42,815 nucleotides of DNA from JBBREP01 sp036501845 (GTDB lineage: Bacteria; Actinomycetota; Acidimicrobiia; IMCC26256; PALSA-610): NCBI GenBank assembly GCA_036501845.1, contig DASXZO010000067.1, positions 1 through 42,815 on the forward strand, read 5' to 3'. Positions within the stretch are counted from its first letter, which is position 1. Each line of letters opens with the position of its first letter. This document shows positions 17,120 through 25,798 of this stretch, in pieces. The translations under genes and the position numbers were made by a program. The notes below the pieces were generated by a model. It was given only the letters and a program-made list of their open reading frames with translations. It did not search any database and was not told the origin of the DNA.

Positions 17120-20100
17120 GGCGCCTCGCTCGCGTCCATCAGCGCCTCGAGTTCTTCCTCACTGCATTCGAGGCCGTGCAGCGGGGCGAGTTGCGGGTCG
17201 TGGAGCTTGCGCGCGTGAGCCTCGCCGCGATCGGTGGGGCAGAGACGATCGAACGGGCAGTGCCGACAGTTGTCGAACGTGTCGCGCCGCCGGCCGGGGT
17301 CGTAGCTCGACGCGCCCGGATCGGAGGGGAACACGCCGGCGTCGATGCCGGTGACGATGCCGCGCACCACCTGGTGTAGGCGCTCCCGGGTGACACCGAA
17401 GCCTGCGAACGGCGGTTCGGGATCTTCATCCGGACTGGCCACCCACCGCAGGTAGGCCGAGACGTCGGCGCCCGGCTCGAGCCGTTCGGCGACCATGCCG
17501 TAGATCGCGAGCTGGAGCGCCCGACCGCCCGCGACGGGGTCGAACACGCCGCCGCCGCGCCGATCGGGCAGCCGACCCGACTTGTAGTCGGTGACCACGA
17601 GCGCGCCACCGTCGGGCGCGCGATCGATGCGGTCGATGCGGCCACGGAAGTGCACTTCGCCGAGGCCGTCGAGTGTGAGCGCGAGCGGCGGGACCTGGTC
17701 GTCGAATCCGAAGTCGAGCTCGGATCGCCACGGCACTACGCCGAGCTCGGCGCGCCAGCGGTCGTCGGTGGGGCAGAACGCCGCGGTGATCTGCTCGACG
17801 CGGCGGCGCCGCTGGCGCCACACGAGCGCGTTGCCGGTGATGCCGCGCCGTTCGGCATCGTCGCAGCGCTCGGCGGTGATGCGTGCCAGCAGCGTGCGCG
17901 CCTCGAGCGACCACGGTTCGGAGGGCGACGCGGGCCGCGGCGCCTCGCGCACGAAGCGGTCGAAGATGTCGTGCAGCAAGACGCCGCGATCGATGGCCGT
18001 GAGCTCGTCGATGCGCTCCGGTCGTTCGACCACGTCGATGTGCAACACGCGTTGCAGGAAGTAGGCGAAGCTGCACGTGGCCCAGCGCTCGAGGGCAGTG
18101 GCGGACAGGGCGCCACCGGGCCGCAGGCCGTCGAGTGGCCCGATCACGCCGTCGTAGGTGCCGTAGACGTCGGCCGCACGTGCCGCGACCAGCGCGAACC
18201 CGCGCGCCACGACGGGGAGCGCCACGAGCGCGGGATGTGTGGCGGGGTCGAGTTGCGCCTGCCGGCGGGCGTCGAGCGCTCGCACCAGCACCTCGCCGAG
18301 CGGCGCCGGATCCGGAGCGTCGTGCAGCGACGCGCCGAACGACGCGACGTGGGTGCACCACGGCGCGTCGAGGTCGAGCAGCGCTTCGGCACCGATCGGG
18401 GCACCCGCCAGCGCGCTTGCCGCCTCGAGCAGGAGCGGCGCCGGCCGGTGGGCGCGTTCCTCGCGGACGTCGGCCCGCGGGAACGACAGCACGCGCGTGG
18501 GCGCGGCGCCGAGGGCATGCAGATGATCGCTGCGTTCGCGAGCCGAGCGGTCGCGCTGCAGCGGAACCGCTTCGTGGGCGGCCGCGCGATCGGCGTCGTC
18601 GAGCAGCGGATCCTCGAGGCCGCGCGGCGGGTAGCGGCCCTCGGCCATGCCGACCACATAGACCACCTCGAAATGGCAGCCCCGCAATTCGGCAGGCGCG
18701 CCCACGAACACGCCCTCACCGAAGCGACCGACACGCGCGCACGGCACGTCGAGCGCGCCCGCGAGTGTGCGCGTGAACTGTTCGAGCGTGGGCGTGGTGC
18801 CGGCGCGGTCGAGCACCTCGATGCCATGCAAGATGTCGACCACTTGGGCGCGCGCCTCCCGGCTGGCGTCGTCGTCGATGCCGGGTTCGCCGTCGTCGCC
18901 GGCGACGTAGCGGCGTACGATCGATACCGCCCATGCCGACCACTCGCTCCACGTGCGACCGGCCGGCGGCGCGAGGTCGGCATGGAGCGTGGTGACGAAT
19001 TGCTGCAACGCGTCGGACGCGTCGGCGTCGGGTATCGAACCGTACGCGCGCTGTGCTTCGGCATGATGGCCGAGGCGCTCGGCCCATTCGTCACCACCAC
19101 CGATCAGTCCGGCGCGGCGCGAGAGCACATCCCACGCCGACGCCGGCGCGTGCTCACCGGCCGACGGGTCGAGCACGGGCCCGGCGGCAAGCCAATGGAA
19201 CAACCCGTCGCGACGAATCTCGTGACCGGCGAGCGCGAGTGCGCCGAGCAGCACGCGGCCGGTGGACGATGTGCCGAGCGTGTGTGGCGAGCGCCCGACC
19301 CACGGGATCGACGCGGCGTCGAATACCTGGTGCACGATGCGCGCGTACGGATCGGCGGCGCGCACCACGATGGCGGCGGCGCCGAGCCGCATCCCCTCGC
19401 CTACTCGTTGCGTGAGGTCGGCCGCGATCCAACGCACCTCGTCGTGCGCGCTCGGCACGTCGACCACGACCGTGCGCGCGGCGCTCGCCGGTGGCGGCTG
19501 CACGAGGTGCGCGCCCGCGTGCACATCGCCCGCACCGCCGAGCAGGGCTGCGAGCAACGCGGTGCACGGCGCGTCGAACGCGGCCGACACGTCGTCGCCC
19601 AGATCGATCAGCACCGCGTCGACACGCGTGTGCGCGACGAGTGCCCGCCAGAACGCCGCAGTGCTCGCCGTGGGCCGGTGCGGTGCGTAGAGGATCACGT
19701 GGGGGAGCGCGCCCGCGACGTGCTCCCCAGCATCGAGCGCGATCGCGGCTTCACGCAAGAGGCCTTCGCGGTCGTATGTGTGACCGGTGCGGGTGCGTCG
19801 TGCGCGCTCGACCGCGGCGATCATCGCGGCGCGCCCGCCACGCGCACCGAGACGCGCCAGCGCGGCATCGTCGACCCCGGCAAGATCGGCGAGCGTGGCG
19901 GTGACCGCGTCGATGGTGGCCGGGTGGTGTTCGAGCCCGCGCAACGCTGCGACCCTCTGGGCGACCTCGGGCGCACTGTCGTGCATCGCCGCGCGCACGA
20001 GCTCGCGCTCGAGCAGCGGAGGCCGGGGAGTGAGGCCGAGGCGAGCGAGCCGGGGCTGGGCCAGCGCGTACGCGAGCTCGTGACCGAGCAGCATCCGCAC

Positions 20101-20274
20101 GTTGGCGAACCCGAGCCGCCCGCCGATCGAGCGGCGCAGCTGGAGCCCGGCCACGGTCGACGGCACGACCACGTTCACGGACGCGAGCGGATCGGCCCCT
20201 TGGGCGGCGGCGACCAGCCGCCAGAGCTCCTCCTGTGCGGCCTGGCCCGGCCCACTGACGACCACCTCACTCAT
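17116..20274 (-). CDS. addB: AddB-type exonuclease subunit with Fe-S nuclease domain
   Basis: 1052 aa from ATG 20274 (MSEVVVSGPGQAAQE); a longer in-frame start at 20307 is less likely because it runs through the divergent promoter region. The N-terminal helicase-like half lacks a working Walker A (GPGQAAQEE instead of GxGKT), as in many AddB proteins whose motor is structural. The C-terminal PD-(D/E)XK nuclease has RGVLLHDIFDRF, D896-Y-K898 and QLAIYGM. Four cysteines in the AddB arrangement (C734, then C1003-x2-C1006-x5-C1012) predict a 4Fe-4S cluster stapling the nuclease domain. It is the first gene of the addB-addA-GH3 run and probably forms the strand-processing partner of AddA. Confidence 0.83.
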   Translation of the reverse strand: MSEVVVSGPGQAAQEELWRLVAAAQGADPLASVNVVVPSTVAGLQLRRSIGGRLGFANVRMLLGHELAYALAQPRLARLGLTPRPPLLERELVRAAMHDSAPEVAQRVAALRGLEHHPATIDAVTATLADLAGVDDAALARLGARGGRAAMIAAVERARRTRTGHTYDREGLLREAAIALDAGEHVAGALPHVILYAPHRPTASTAAFWRALVAHTRVDAVLIDLGDDVSAAFDAPCTALLAALLGGAGDVHAGAHLVQPPPASAARTVVVDVPSAHDEVRWIAADLTQRVGEGMRLGAAAIVVRAADPYARIVHQVFDAASIPWVGRSPHTLGTSSTGRVLLGALALAGHEIRRDGLFHWLAAGPVLDPSAGEHAPASAWDVLSRRAGLIGGGDEWAERLGHHAEAQRAYGSIPDADASDALQQFVTTLHADLAPPAGRTWSEWSAWAVSIVRRYVAGDDGEPGIDDDASREARAQVVDILHGIEVLDRAGTTPTLEQFTRTLAGALDVPCARVGRFGEGVFVGAPAELRGCHFEVVYVVGMAEGRYPPRGLEDPLLDDADRAAAHEAVPLQRDRSARERSDHLHALGAAPTRVLSFPRADVREERAHRPAPLLLEAASALAGAPIGAEALLDLDAPWCTHVASFGASLHDAPDPAPLGEVLVRALDARRQAQLDPATHPALVALPVVARGFALVAARAADVYGTYDGVIGPLDGLRPGGALSATALERWATCSFAYFLQRVLHIDVVERPERIDELTAIDRGVLLHDIFDRFVREAPRPASPSEPWSLEARTLLARITAERCDDAERRGITGNALVWRQRRRRVEQITAAFCPTDDRWRAELGVVPWRSELDFGFDDQVPPLALTLDGLGEVHFRGRIDRIDRAPDGGALVVTDYKSGRLPDRRGGGVFDPVAGGRALQLAIYGMVAERLEPGADVSAYLRWVASPDEDPEPPFAGFGVTRERLHQVVRGIVTGIDAGVFPSDPGASSYDPGRRRDTFDNCRHCPFDRLCPTDRGEAHARKLHDPQLAPLHGLECSEEELEALMDASEAP

Positions 20275-20284
20275 AGCGTGACCA

Positions 20285-20334
20285 ACCGTACAGAGGGGTT
20301 GTGACAACGTTCGGAGAAGCCCCGCCCGTACACT
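20285..20334. promoter_or_regulatory. Divergent promoter region addB / PBP
   Basis: The 69-nt gap holds a -10-like TACGGT on the minus strand (complement of 20285-20290) ending 10 nt before addB, and TACACT on the plus strand (20329-20334) ending 9 nt before the PBP start. Neither gene has a clear Shine-Dalgarno sequence, which fits leaderless transcripts in both directions. Confidence 0.4.
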
Positions 20335-20343
20335 GCAACGATC

Positions 20344-22608
20344 GTGCGCAGGGTCGCGGCCTGGTTGGCTTCATTCGTCGTATGGATCATGGTCGGGGCC
20401 GTTGTGGTGGGCGCGGCGATCGCCATGCTCGTCCCGGCCTCGTCGGGATTCGGCCACATCACCGATGCGCAGGCGCGCGCGGTCCCGCCCCTCCCGCCGC
20501 TGCCGGTGCGGTCGACGATCTACGACGACCAGGGGGGCGTGCTGCAGCAGATCTACTTCGGCCAGGACCGGGCGCCGGTGCCGCTCAAACAGGTGCCGCA
20601 GAAGGTGATCGACGCGGTGCTCGCCACCGAGGACCGCGACTTCTACAACCACAGCGGCGTCGACTTCCGCGGCATCGCCCGAGCCTTCCTGAAGAACGTG
20701 GGCGCCGACTCGGTGCAACAGGGTGGCTCCACGATCACCCAGCAGCTCGTGAAGAACACGCTCTTCCCGAACGGCCGCCCGCGCGACGTGAAGGCGAAGC
20801 TGCACGAAGCGGTGCTCGCCGAGCGGCTGGAGCAGTCGTACACGAAGGACCAGATCCTCGAGCGCTACCTCAACACGATCTACTTCGGAGAGGGCGCGTA
20901 CGGCATCGAGACCGCGGCCGAGCGCTACTTCAACAAGGATGTGAGCCAGCTCTCGCTCGTGGAAGGTGCGATGCTCGCCGGCGTCATCTCGAACCCGAGC
21001 GCATACGACCCGCTCGTGAATCCCAGTGCCGCGCGCCAGCGTCGCCACGACGTGCTGAACGACATGGTCGCGTCGGGCTACATCACGAGCTTCGAGGCGA
21101 CGCGCTACGACAAGGCGCCGCTTCCACACAAGGGCATTCAGATCGACCCGCGTACGGGTGCCGGAACTTTGTGCCCGAAGAACGGCACGAGCCCGTGTGG
21201 CCCGCCGTACCACGACGCCACGTACGCGCCGAACAGTTACTTCGTGGCGGCGATGCAGAAGTGGCTGCTCGGCAGCGCGCCCGCGAACGGCGCCAAAGGC
21301 GCGCCCACGAACGTGGCGCAGGCTGCGCTGGGCAGCACCTACGCCGCCCGCCAGAAGCTGCTGTACCAGGGTGGCCTGAAGATCTACACCACGTTCGACC
21401 CGACGCTGCAAGCCGATGCCGACAACGCGGTTGGGAGCGCGCCGCTCCAGTCCCCGCTCGACGCCGCCATCGCAGTGATCGACAACGCCACCGGCGCGGT
21501 GCGTGCCGTGGCCAACCGCATTCCCTACAACGCCGTGACTCACCAGGTCGACGTGGCCACCGGCGACGGCGGGAGCGGCGGGAAGCAACCGGGTTCGGGT
21601 TTCAAGACCTTCACGCTCGCGGCCGCGCTGCAAGCCGGCTACTCGCCCAACGACTTCTCGAAGGGCGGCGACTGCACCTTCAACACGCCTCAGGCCACCC
21701 AGGACAACTACGACGTCACGTCGGACGGGCCGGGTGGGTCGTTGACGACCGACATTGCCAACTCGATCAACTGCTCGTTCGTGAACCTCGAGCTCTCGAT
21801 GGGTTGGGGCCATGACGGGCCGAAGAAGGTCGCGACGATGGCGAATACGCTCGGGCTCGACAAGTCGTTCGACGCGAATCACGACTTCGTCACCTCGCTG
21901 ACGCTCGGCACGATCGGGGTGACGCCGCTGCAGATGGCGGCCGCGTACTCCACGCTCGCCAACAACGGCGTGCGCCACCGTCCCGTCTACGTGACGCGCA
22001 TCGTCGCCAACGACGGCACCGTGCTCTACAACCGCCCGCTCGGCGCGCCGGGCCAGCAGGTGGTGTCGCCACAGCTCGCGCAGACCGAGACGCAGATGCT
22101 GGAAGGCGTGATCACTCACGGCACTGCCACGCAGGCGAACATCGGTAGGCCTGCAGCCGGCAAGACGGGCACTACCACCGGCGGCACCGATCTCTGGTTC
22201 ACCGGTTACACACCGCAGCTCACCGCGTCGGTGTGGGTGGGCCTCGAAGCCACCGAGAGTTCGCTGTACCAGGGCCAATATCACTTGATCAGTGAGCGTC
22301 AGGCGTTCGGCGGCAGCATCTCCGCGCCGATCTGGAAGAACTTCATGACGGCGGCACTGGAGGGCCAGCCGGTGGTCCCCTTCACCGCACCCAACGTGTT
22401 CCTGATTCCCAAGGGCGAATGCGTCAGCGTGACCCCTCCGGGCCGCACCCCTTGCCTACTGCAGTCGCCCATTCCGCCACCCACCAACACCACGCCGACG
22501 ACGACGCCTGGGAACGGCAAGGGCAAAGGCAAGGGCCCTGGGCACACGACGCCGACTTCGACGTCACCGACCACGGCAGCCGGCAAGCCACCCAAATCCG
22601 GCCAATGA
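20344..22608 (+). CDS. Bifunctional penicillin-binding protein (class A, GT51 + transpeptidase)
   Basis: 754 aa, GTG start. A short cytoplasmic tail and one membrane anchor (about 8-32) precede the GT51 glycosyltransferase domain (about 55-235). The catalytic Glu is E96 in ATEDRDFYNHSG, followed by GGSTITQQLVKN and LNTIYFGEGAYG. The transpeptidase domain (about 370-680) has S418-G-F-K421, S474-I-N476 and K607-T-G. It polymerises and cross-links peptidoglycan at the outer membrane face. The C-terminal tail is rich in Pro/Thr and GKGKGKG and is likely disordered and extracellular. No PASTA domain is seen. It overlaps the zinc-ribbon gene by 4 nt. Class A PBPs are usually redundant, so essentiality cannot be inferred. 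Confidence 0.95.
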   Translation: MRRVAAWLASFVVWIMVGAVVVGAAIAMLVPASSGFGHITDAQARAVPPLPPLPVRSTIYDDQGGVLQQIYFGQDRAPVPLKQVPQKVIDAVLATEDRDFYNHSGVDFRGIARAFLKNVGADSVQQGGSTITQQLVKNTLFPNGRPRDVKAKLHEAVLAERLEQSYTKDQILERYLNTIYFGEGAYGIETAAERYFNKDVSQLSLVEGAMLAGVISNPSAYDPLVNPSAARQRRHDVLNDMVASGYITSFEATRYDKAPLPHKGIQIDPRTGAGTLCPKNGTSPCGPPYHDATYAPNSYFVAAMQKWLLGSAPANGAKGAPTNVAQAALGSTYAARQKLLYQGGLKIYTTFDPTLQADADNAVGSAPLQSPLDAAIAVIDNATGAVRAVANRIPYNAVTHQVDVATGDGGSGGKQPGSGFKTFTLAAALQAGYSPNDFSKGGDCTFNTPQATQDNYDVTSDGPGGSLTTDIANSINCSFVNLELSMGWGHDGPKKVATMANTLGLDKSFDANHDFVTSLTLGTIGVTPLQMAAAYSTLANNGVRHRPVYVTRIVANDGTVLYNRPLGAPGQQVVSPQLAQTETQMLEGVITHGTATQANIGRPAAGKTGTTTGGTDLWFTGYTPQLTASVWVGLEATESSLYQGQYHLISERQAFGGSISAPIWKNFMTAALEGQPVVPFTAPNVFLIPKGECVSVTPPGRTPCLLQSPIPPPTNTTPTTTPGNGKGKGKGPGHTTPTSTSPTTAAGKPPKSGQ

Positions 22609-23354
22609 ACGCTGAATCTCCGCGAGCCGACGAGAGTCCGCTCGAGCGACTCCTGCGGCTGCAGGAACACGACATCGCAATCGCGCAACTCGAGCATCGG
22701 CGTGCGCACCTCCCGGCGCGCGCCGAGCGCGAAGCGGTGCTCACCGAGGCCAAGGGCCTCATGCCGCAGCACCGCGAGCTCACCACCCGCCGCGCGGGAA
22801 TCGAGGCGGCCGAGCGGCGCGTCGACGACGAGGTGGCGCTCCAGCGTGACCGGGTGCACGAGGTCGATACGAAGCTCTACTCCGGATCGGTGGTGTCGCC
22901 GCGCGAGCTGCAAGCGCTGCAGGCCGATCTCGAAGCGCTGCGCGCGCACCTTTCCAAGCTCGAAGACGACGAACTCGAGCAGATGCAGTTGCGCGAGGAA
23001 GTGGAAGGCGAGCTCGCACCAGTGGAGAGTCGCCTCGCCGCGCTGCAGCAGGCGGTGCAGCACGCCGACGCGGCGATTGTGGAGGGTGAGCGCGAGGTCG
23101 ACACGCTGCTGGCCGAGGAACGAGCCGCGCGCAACGAAGTCGCGAGCGGTCTCGACGGCGCGCTCGTGACCGACTACGAGGCGCGCCGGGCGCAGAACGG
23201 CGGCAAGGGCGCGGCGCGCTTGATCGGCGACACGTGCCAGGCGTGCCGGCTGTCGATCCCCGCGATCGAGGCCGACCGCATGCGCCACGACACCAGCGAC
23301 AACAGGTGGTACTGCGACAACTGCGGTGCCATCCTCGTGGTCGAGCACCGATGA
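22605..23354 (+). CDS. C4-type zinc-ribbon coiled-coil protein (Rv2229c-like)
   Basis: 249 aa, ATG 22605 overlapping the PBP stop (ATGA). The N-terminal 170 residues form a long antiparallel coiled coil rich in Glu/Arg/Leu, with the family motif TKLYSGSVVSPRELQALQADLEAL split around residue 95. The C-terminus is a zinc ribbon: CQACRLSI, then 20-odd residues, then WYCDNCGAIL. This is the zf-RING_7 / DUF164 family, of which M. tuberculosis Rv2229c is a member. The family is thought to bind nucleic acid or act as a chaperone-like adaptor, but no firm activity is known to me. It lies directly upstream of RNase HI, as in mycobacteria, so coupled expression is very likely. Confidence 0.88.
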   Translation: MNAESPRADESPLERLLRLQEHDIAIAQLEHRRAHLPARAEREAVLTEAKGLMPQHRELTTRRAGIEAAERRVDDEVALQRDRVHEVDTKLYSGSVVSPRELQALQADLEALRAHLSKLEDDELEQMQLREEVEGELAPVESRLAALQQAVQHADAAIVEGEREVDTLLAEERAARNEVASGLDGALVTDYEARRAQNGGKGAARLIGDTCQACRLSIPAIEADRMRHDTSDNRWYCDNCGAILVVEHR

Positions 23355-23830
23355 CGCTGTTCGACGTCGACGCAGGCGACCGCGACCCCCACTCCGAGTA
23401 CGAGGTGCTCGAGGTGTTCAGCGACGGTGGCGCACGCGGGAATCCGGGGCCGGCGGCGATCGGCGCGGTGGTGTTCGATCCTCGCAGCACGCCGCCGCGA
23501 GTGCTGGCCGAGGTGAGCGAGCGGATCGGCGTGGCCACGAACAATGTGGCCGAGTACCGTGCCCTGCTCGCCGGGCTCGACGCTGCGGCGCGTTTCGGTG
23601 CGCGCCGGCTCTTGGTGCGTGCCGACTCGAAGTTGCTCATCGAGCAGCTGAAGGGCAACTACAAGGTGAAACACCCCAACCTGAAGCCGCTCGCGATCGA
23701 GGCGCGCCGCAAGCTCGCGGCCTGGCCGAGCGTCGAGCTGCGTCACGTGCCGCGTGAACAGAACACGGCGGCCGATGCGCTCGTGAATCGCGCGCTCGAC
23801 GCGCCCGATGCCGCGGTCGGTGAGCCCTGA
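23351..23830 (+). CDS. RNase HI-family protein
   Basis: 159 aa, ATG 23351 overlapping the previous stop by 4 nt. It has an RNase H fold with the four catalytic acids in place: D25 in FSDGGARGNPGP, E68 in NNVAEYRALL, D92 in VRADSKLLIEQL, and D142 in NTAADALVN. It should cleave the RNA strand of RNA-DNA hybrids. The sequence matches the N-terminal half of mycobacterial Rv2228c, a fusion of RNase HI and a CobC-like phosphatase. Here the protein stops after the RNase H domain, and the phosphatase is encoded separately 600 nt downstream. The basic handle region of E. coli RnhA is replaced by the short KGNYKVKHPNLK stretch typical of this subfamily. Confidence 0.9.
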   Translation: MTLFDVDAGDRDPHSEYEVLEVFSDGGARGNPGPAAIGAVVFDPRSTPPRVLAEVSERIGVATNNVAEYRALLAGLDAAARFGARRLLVRADSKLLIEQLKGNYKVKHPNLKPLAIEARRKLAAWPSVELRHVPREQNTAADALVNRALDAPDAAVGEP

Positions 23831-23832
23831 CA

Positions 23833-24309
23833 ATGTTCTTCTGGTACGTGGGTGGGACCGTGTTCGCGATTTGGAACGTATTCCAGACGAACGGGCTCGA
23901 CGTCCGCCTGCTCGCGCTGGGCGGTCTCGCGCCCGTGATCGTCGACGCGCCATTCGGTGCGATGCGCTGCGGCCACACATTGCTCGTGCCGGTGGCGTTG
24001 CTCGCGCTCGTGATGCTCGCCACGGTGGGTCGCGGGCGGCGTCTCGCGCGCCGGCGGCTGCTGTCGTTACCGATCGGCTGGCTTGCCGGCCTGGCGTTGT
24101 CGGGCGCGTTCACGCATGCCCACGTGTTCTGGTGGCCGGCGTTCGGCACCGCCTTCGGCACCGTCGACCTGTTGCCGCCGCTGTTGTGGATCGTGCTGCT
24201 CGAGCTGGCCGGACTGGTCGCACTCAGGTGGTGCTGGCTGCGCTTCGGTCTGCGCAGCCCGCAACGCCGCGCGGCCCTCATGCGTCATGGTCGAGTGACG
24301 TCGCTATGA
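23833..24309 (+). CDS. Small integral membrane protein of unknown function
   Basis: 158 aa, starting 2 nt after the RNase HI stop. Four hydrophobic segments are evident: about 1-17, 45-65, 76-95 and 112-135. A central basic loop (GRGRRLARRRL) should be cytoplasmic. The sequence contains paired aromatic/histidine stretches (HAHVFWWPAFG) and ends with a positive tail. I recognise no family with certainty. Its position between RNase HI and the histidine phosphatase breaks what is a single fused gene in mycobacteria, so it may be a lineage-specific insertion into this operon. Confidence 0.7.
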   Translation: MFFWYVGGTVFAIWNVFQTNGLDVRLLALGGLAPVIVDAPFGAMRCGHTLLVPVALLALVMLATVGRGRRLARRRLLSLPIGWLAGLALSGAFTHAHVFWWPAFGTAFGTVDLLPPLLWIVLLELAGLVALRWCWLRFGLRSPQRRAALMRHGRVTSL

Positions 24310-24427
24310 CCTGTGATGCGCGGCAACACACGTTCGGGCGCGGCGACCGGAGGAGCCCGGGAGCGACGGAGGAGCGACACGGGTCCGCAAGGAGCTCGCC
24401 GCCGAGCGCAGGCGAGGCAAATCAAAG
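24310..24427. other. Gap with purine-rich GGAGCGA-type sequence
   Basis: This 118-nt stretch has no gene. Its middle (about 24345-24405) is strongly purine-skewed, with GGAGGAG, GGAGCGA and GGAGCTCGC words. On the opposite strand, similar words occur in the gap at 5166-5290. It could be a dispersed repeat remnant or a transcript end. CGAGG near 24412 may serve as the ribosome-binding site of the next gene. Confidence 0.35.
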
Positions 24428-25012
24428 ATGACTCTGATACTGGTGCGGCACGGGCAGACGGAGATGAATCGTGGTGGGCGCTTTCAGGGCCGCACCGATT
24501 CGCAGCTCACCGAGCTCGGCGAGGCGCAGGCCGACATGGTGGCGGCAACGCTTGCCGACTCCGGCGCGACTGCGGTGGTGTCCAGCCCGCTGCTGCGTGC
24601 GACGCAAACTGCTGCACGCATCGCGGCCACGCTGGGTGTCTCGGTGGAGGTCGACGAGCGGCTCATCGAGATCGACTACGGCACCTGGGACCGCGAACCG
24701 CTCAGCAATGTGAGCGCCGACGAGTGGGCGCGCTGGCGCGCCGATCCCGAGTTCACACCTCCCGGCGGCGAGTCGTTGCTCACCGTGTGGGATCGCGCCG
24801 TCGCGTGCGCCGACGACCTGCTAGTTCCCCGGCGCACCACGATCGCAGTGAGCCATGTGTCACCCATCAAGGCCATCGTCGCGTGGTCACTGGGTGCGGG
24901 TCTCGACGCTACGTGGCGCATGCGCCTTGACGTCGCCGCGATCTGCGCGGTCGACCGGCGCGGCGCCGATCCGCTCCTGCTCCGGTTCAACCAGAAACCC
25001 GGGGCAAGGTAG
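24428..25012 (+). CDS. Histidine phosphatase family protein (phosphoglycerate mutase-like)
   Basis: 194 aa. The RHG catalytic motif is at 7-9 (LVRHGQTEMN), with the phospho-accepting H8, followed by FQGRTDSQLTELGEAQA. The acid/base region is DERLIEIDYGTWD and the second active-site His is in VSHVSPIKAI. It resembles the CobC-like phosphatase half of M. tuberculosis Rv2228c, so separated RNase HI and phosphatase genes exist here. The physiological substrate is unknown: alpha-ribazole phosphate, phosphosugars and nucleotide substrates are all known in the family. It ends in the candidate promoter of the next gene. Confidence 0.9.
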   Translation: MTLILVRHGQTEMNRGGRFQGRTDSQLTELGEAQADMVAATLADSGATAVVSSPLLRATQTAARIAATLGVSVEVDERLIEIDYGTWDREPLSNVSADEWARWRADPEFTPPGGESLLTVWDRAVACADDLLVPRRTTIAVSHVSPIKAIVAWSLGAGLDATWRMRLDVAAICAVDRRGADPLLLRFNQKPGAR

Positions 25013-25015
25013 CGT
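24986..25015 (+). promoter_or_regulatory. Candidate promoter at the phosphatase stop codon
   Basis: TTCAAC (24986-24991) and TAGCGT (25010-25015) are spaced by 18 nt. The second hexamer overlaps the phosphatase stop and ends 5 nt before ATG 25021, compatible with a leaderless transcript. Confidence 0.35.
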
Positions 25016-25020
25016 TGGCC

Positions 25021-25668
25021 ATGCGACGGCGGCACCCGCTGTTGAAGGCACTCGGCGGGGTAGTGCTGCTTCTCGCGGTAGGCGGGGTCACCGGCTACGC
25101 CGGCGTGCGCGTCGTGCAGAACATGGTGAACAACAACGGCGAGTCGCGGCTTGCGCGATTCACCGATGGGAGCGACCACCCCACGATCGTCACCCTCGGT
25201 GACCCGACCGCGAAAATCAAGGTGGCGTTGCCGGCGCCGCTCGTGCCGTCATTGCATGAAACATTGACGTTTCTCGGCTCGGTGCAGCAGGTGGATCGTG
25301 TGATCAGCCCGGCTGGTGACGACTCGGTGCAGATCCTGTGGTTCCGCGTGGCGCCGACGCTCGCGCTCAATCCGGCCGCCACGCTGCGCATCCTCGCGGC
25401 CAGCCAGGCCGCCGACCTCGGTGGCACACAACCGGTCGACGCCACGCTTGTGAGCACAGGCACGACGGCTGCGTACGAGTTCGAGGTACAGCCGAAGAGC
25501 TCGACGGCCACAGCCACGGCCACGGTAACGAGCTACTACGTGCGCATCCTGATGCACGGCAACGTCGTGTACGTGATCCGTGTGGAAGCGGCTACGGGCG
25601 GCGCGGCTGCGCTCGCCAAGGTTGTGAAGAGCATCGCCTGGGTGAAGCCGGCCGCAGCTCGTTCATAG
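25021..25668 (+). CDS. Membrane-anchored extracytoplasmic protein of unknown function
   Basis: 215 aa from ATG 25021. A basic start (MRRRHPLLK) and one hydrophobic helix (about 10-32) form an uncleaved anchor or signal peptide; the rest is hydrophilic and probably outside the membrane. The outer domain has alternating beta-like segments, including VQILWFRVAPTLALNPAATL and TVTSYYVRILMHGNVVYVIRVE, and ends with a short helix (AALAKVVKSIAWV). No cysteines or known catalytic motif are visible. I do not recognise the family. It is the last gene before the giant surface-protein pair, but a hairpin after its stop suggests separate transcription. Confidence 0.7.
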   Translation: MRRRHPLLKALGGVVLLLAVGGVTGYAGVRVVQNMVNNNGESRLARFTDGSDHPTIVTLGDPTAKIKVALPAPLVPSLHETLTFLGSVQQVDRVISPAGDDSVQILWFRVAPTLALNPAATLRILAASQAADLGGTQPVDATLVSTGTTAAYEFEVQPKSSTATATATVTSYYVRILMHGNVVYVIRVEAATGGAAALAKVVKSIAWVKPAAARS

Positions 25669-25798
25669 CGGTGCCAGTTTTCACACTGGCTGCATAGCCG
25701 GCGCAGTTCGTTGGAGCGACCCTCGCCGGTCGGGCAATCTCGTTGCGGGAGGCACGCGCCCGCCGCGCGCGTTGCCGGGCCGAAAGGGTTGCTTGTAC
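25669..25798 (+). promoter_or_regulatory. Leader/promoter region of first giant surface protein
   Basis: A perfect 6-bp hairpin (GCCAGT 25673-25678 with ACTGGC 25685-25690) directly follows the upstream stop and may end that transcript. TTGGAG (25711-25716) and CAATCT (25735-25740) with an 18-nt spacer form a weak promoter candidate. AAAGGG 10 nt before ATG 25799 is the likely ribosome-binding site. Further GC-rich inverted repeats are present, but I match no known riboswitch. Confidence 0.35.

Noticed and set aside
17650..20304. Very long open frame (about 884 codons) on the plus strand opposite addB
   Set aside because: It is the antisense shadow of a GC-rich gene: the translation is Arg/Ala/Gly-rich without domains, while the minus frame has clear AddB motifs.
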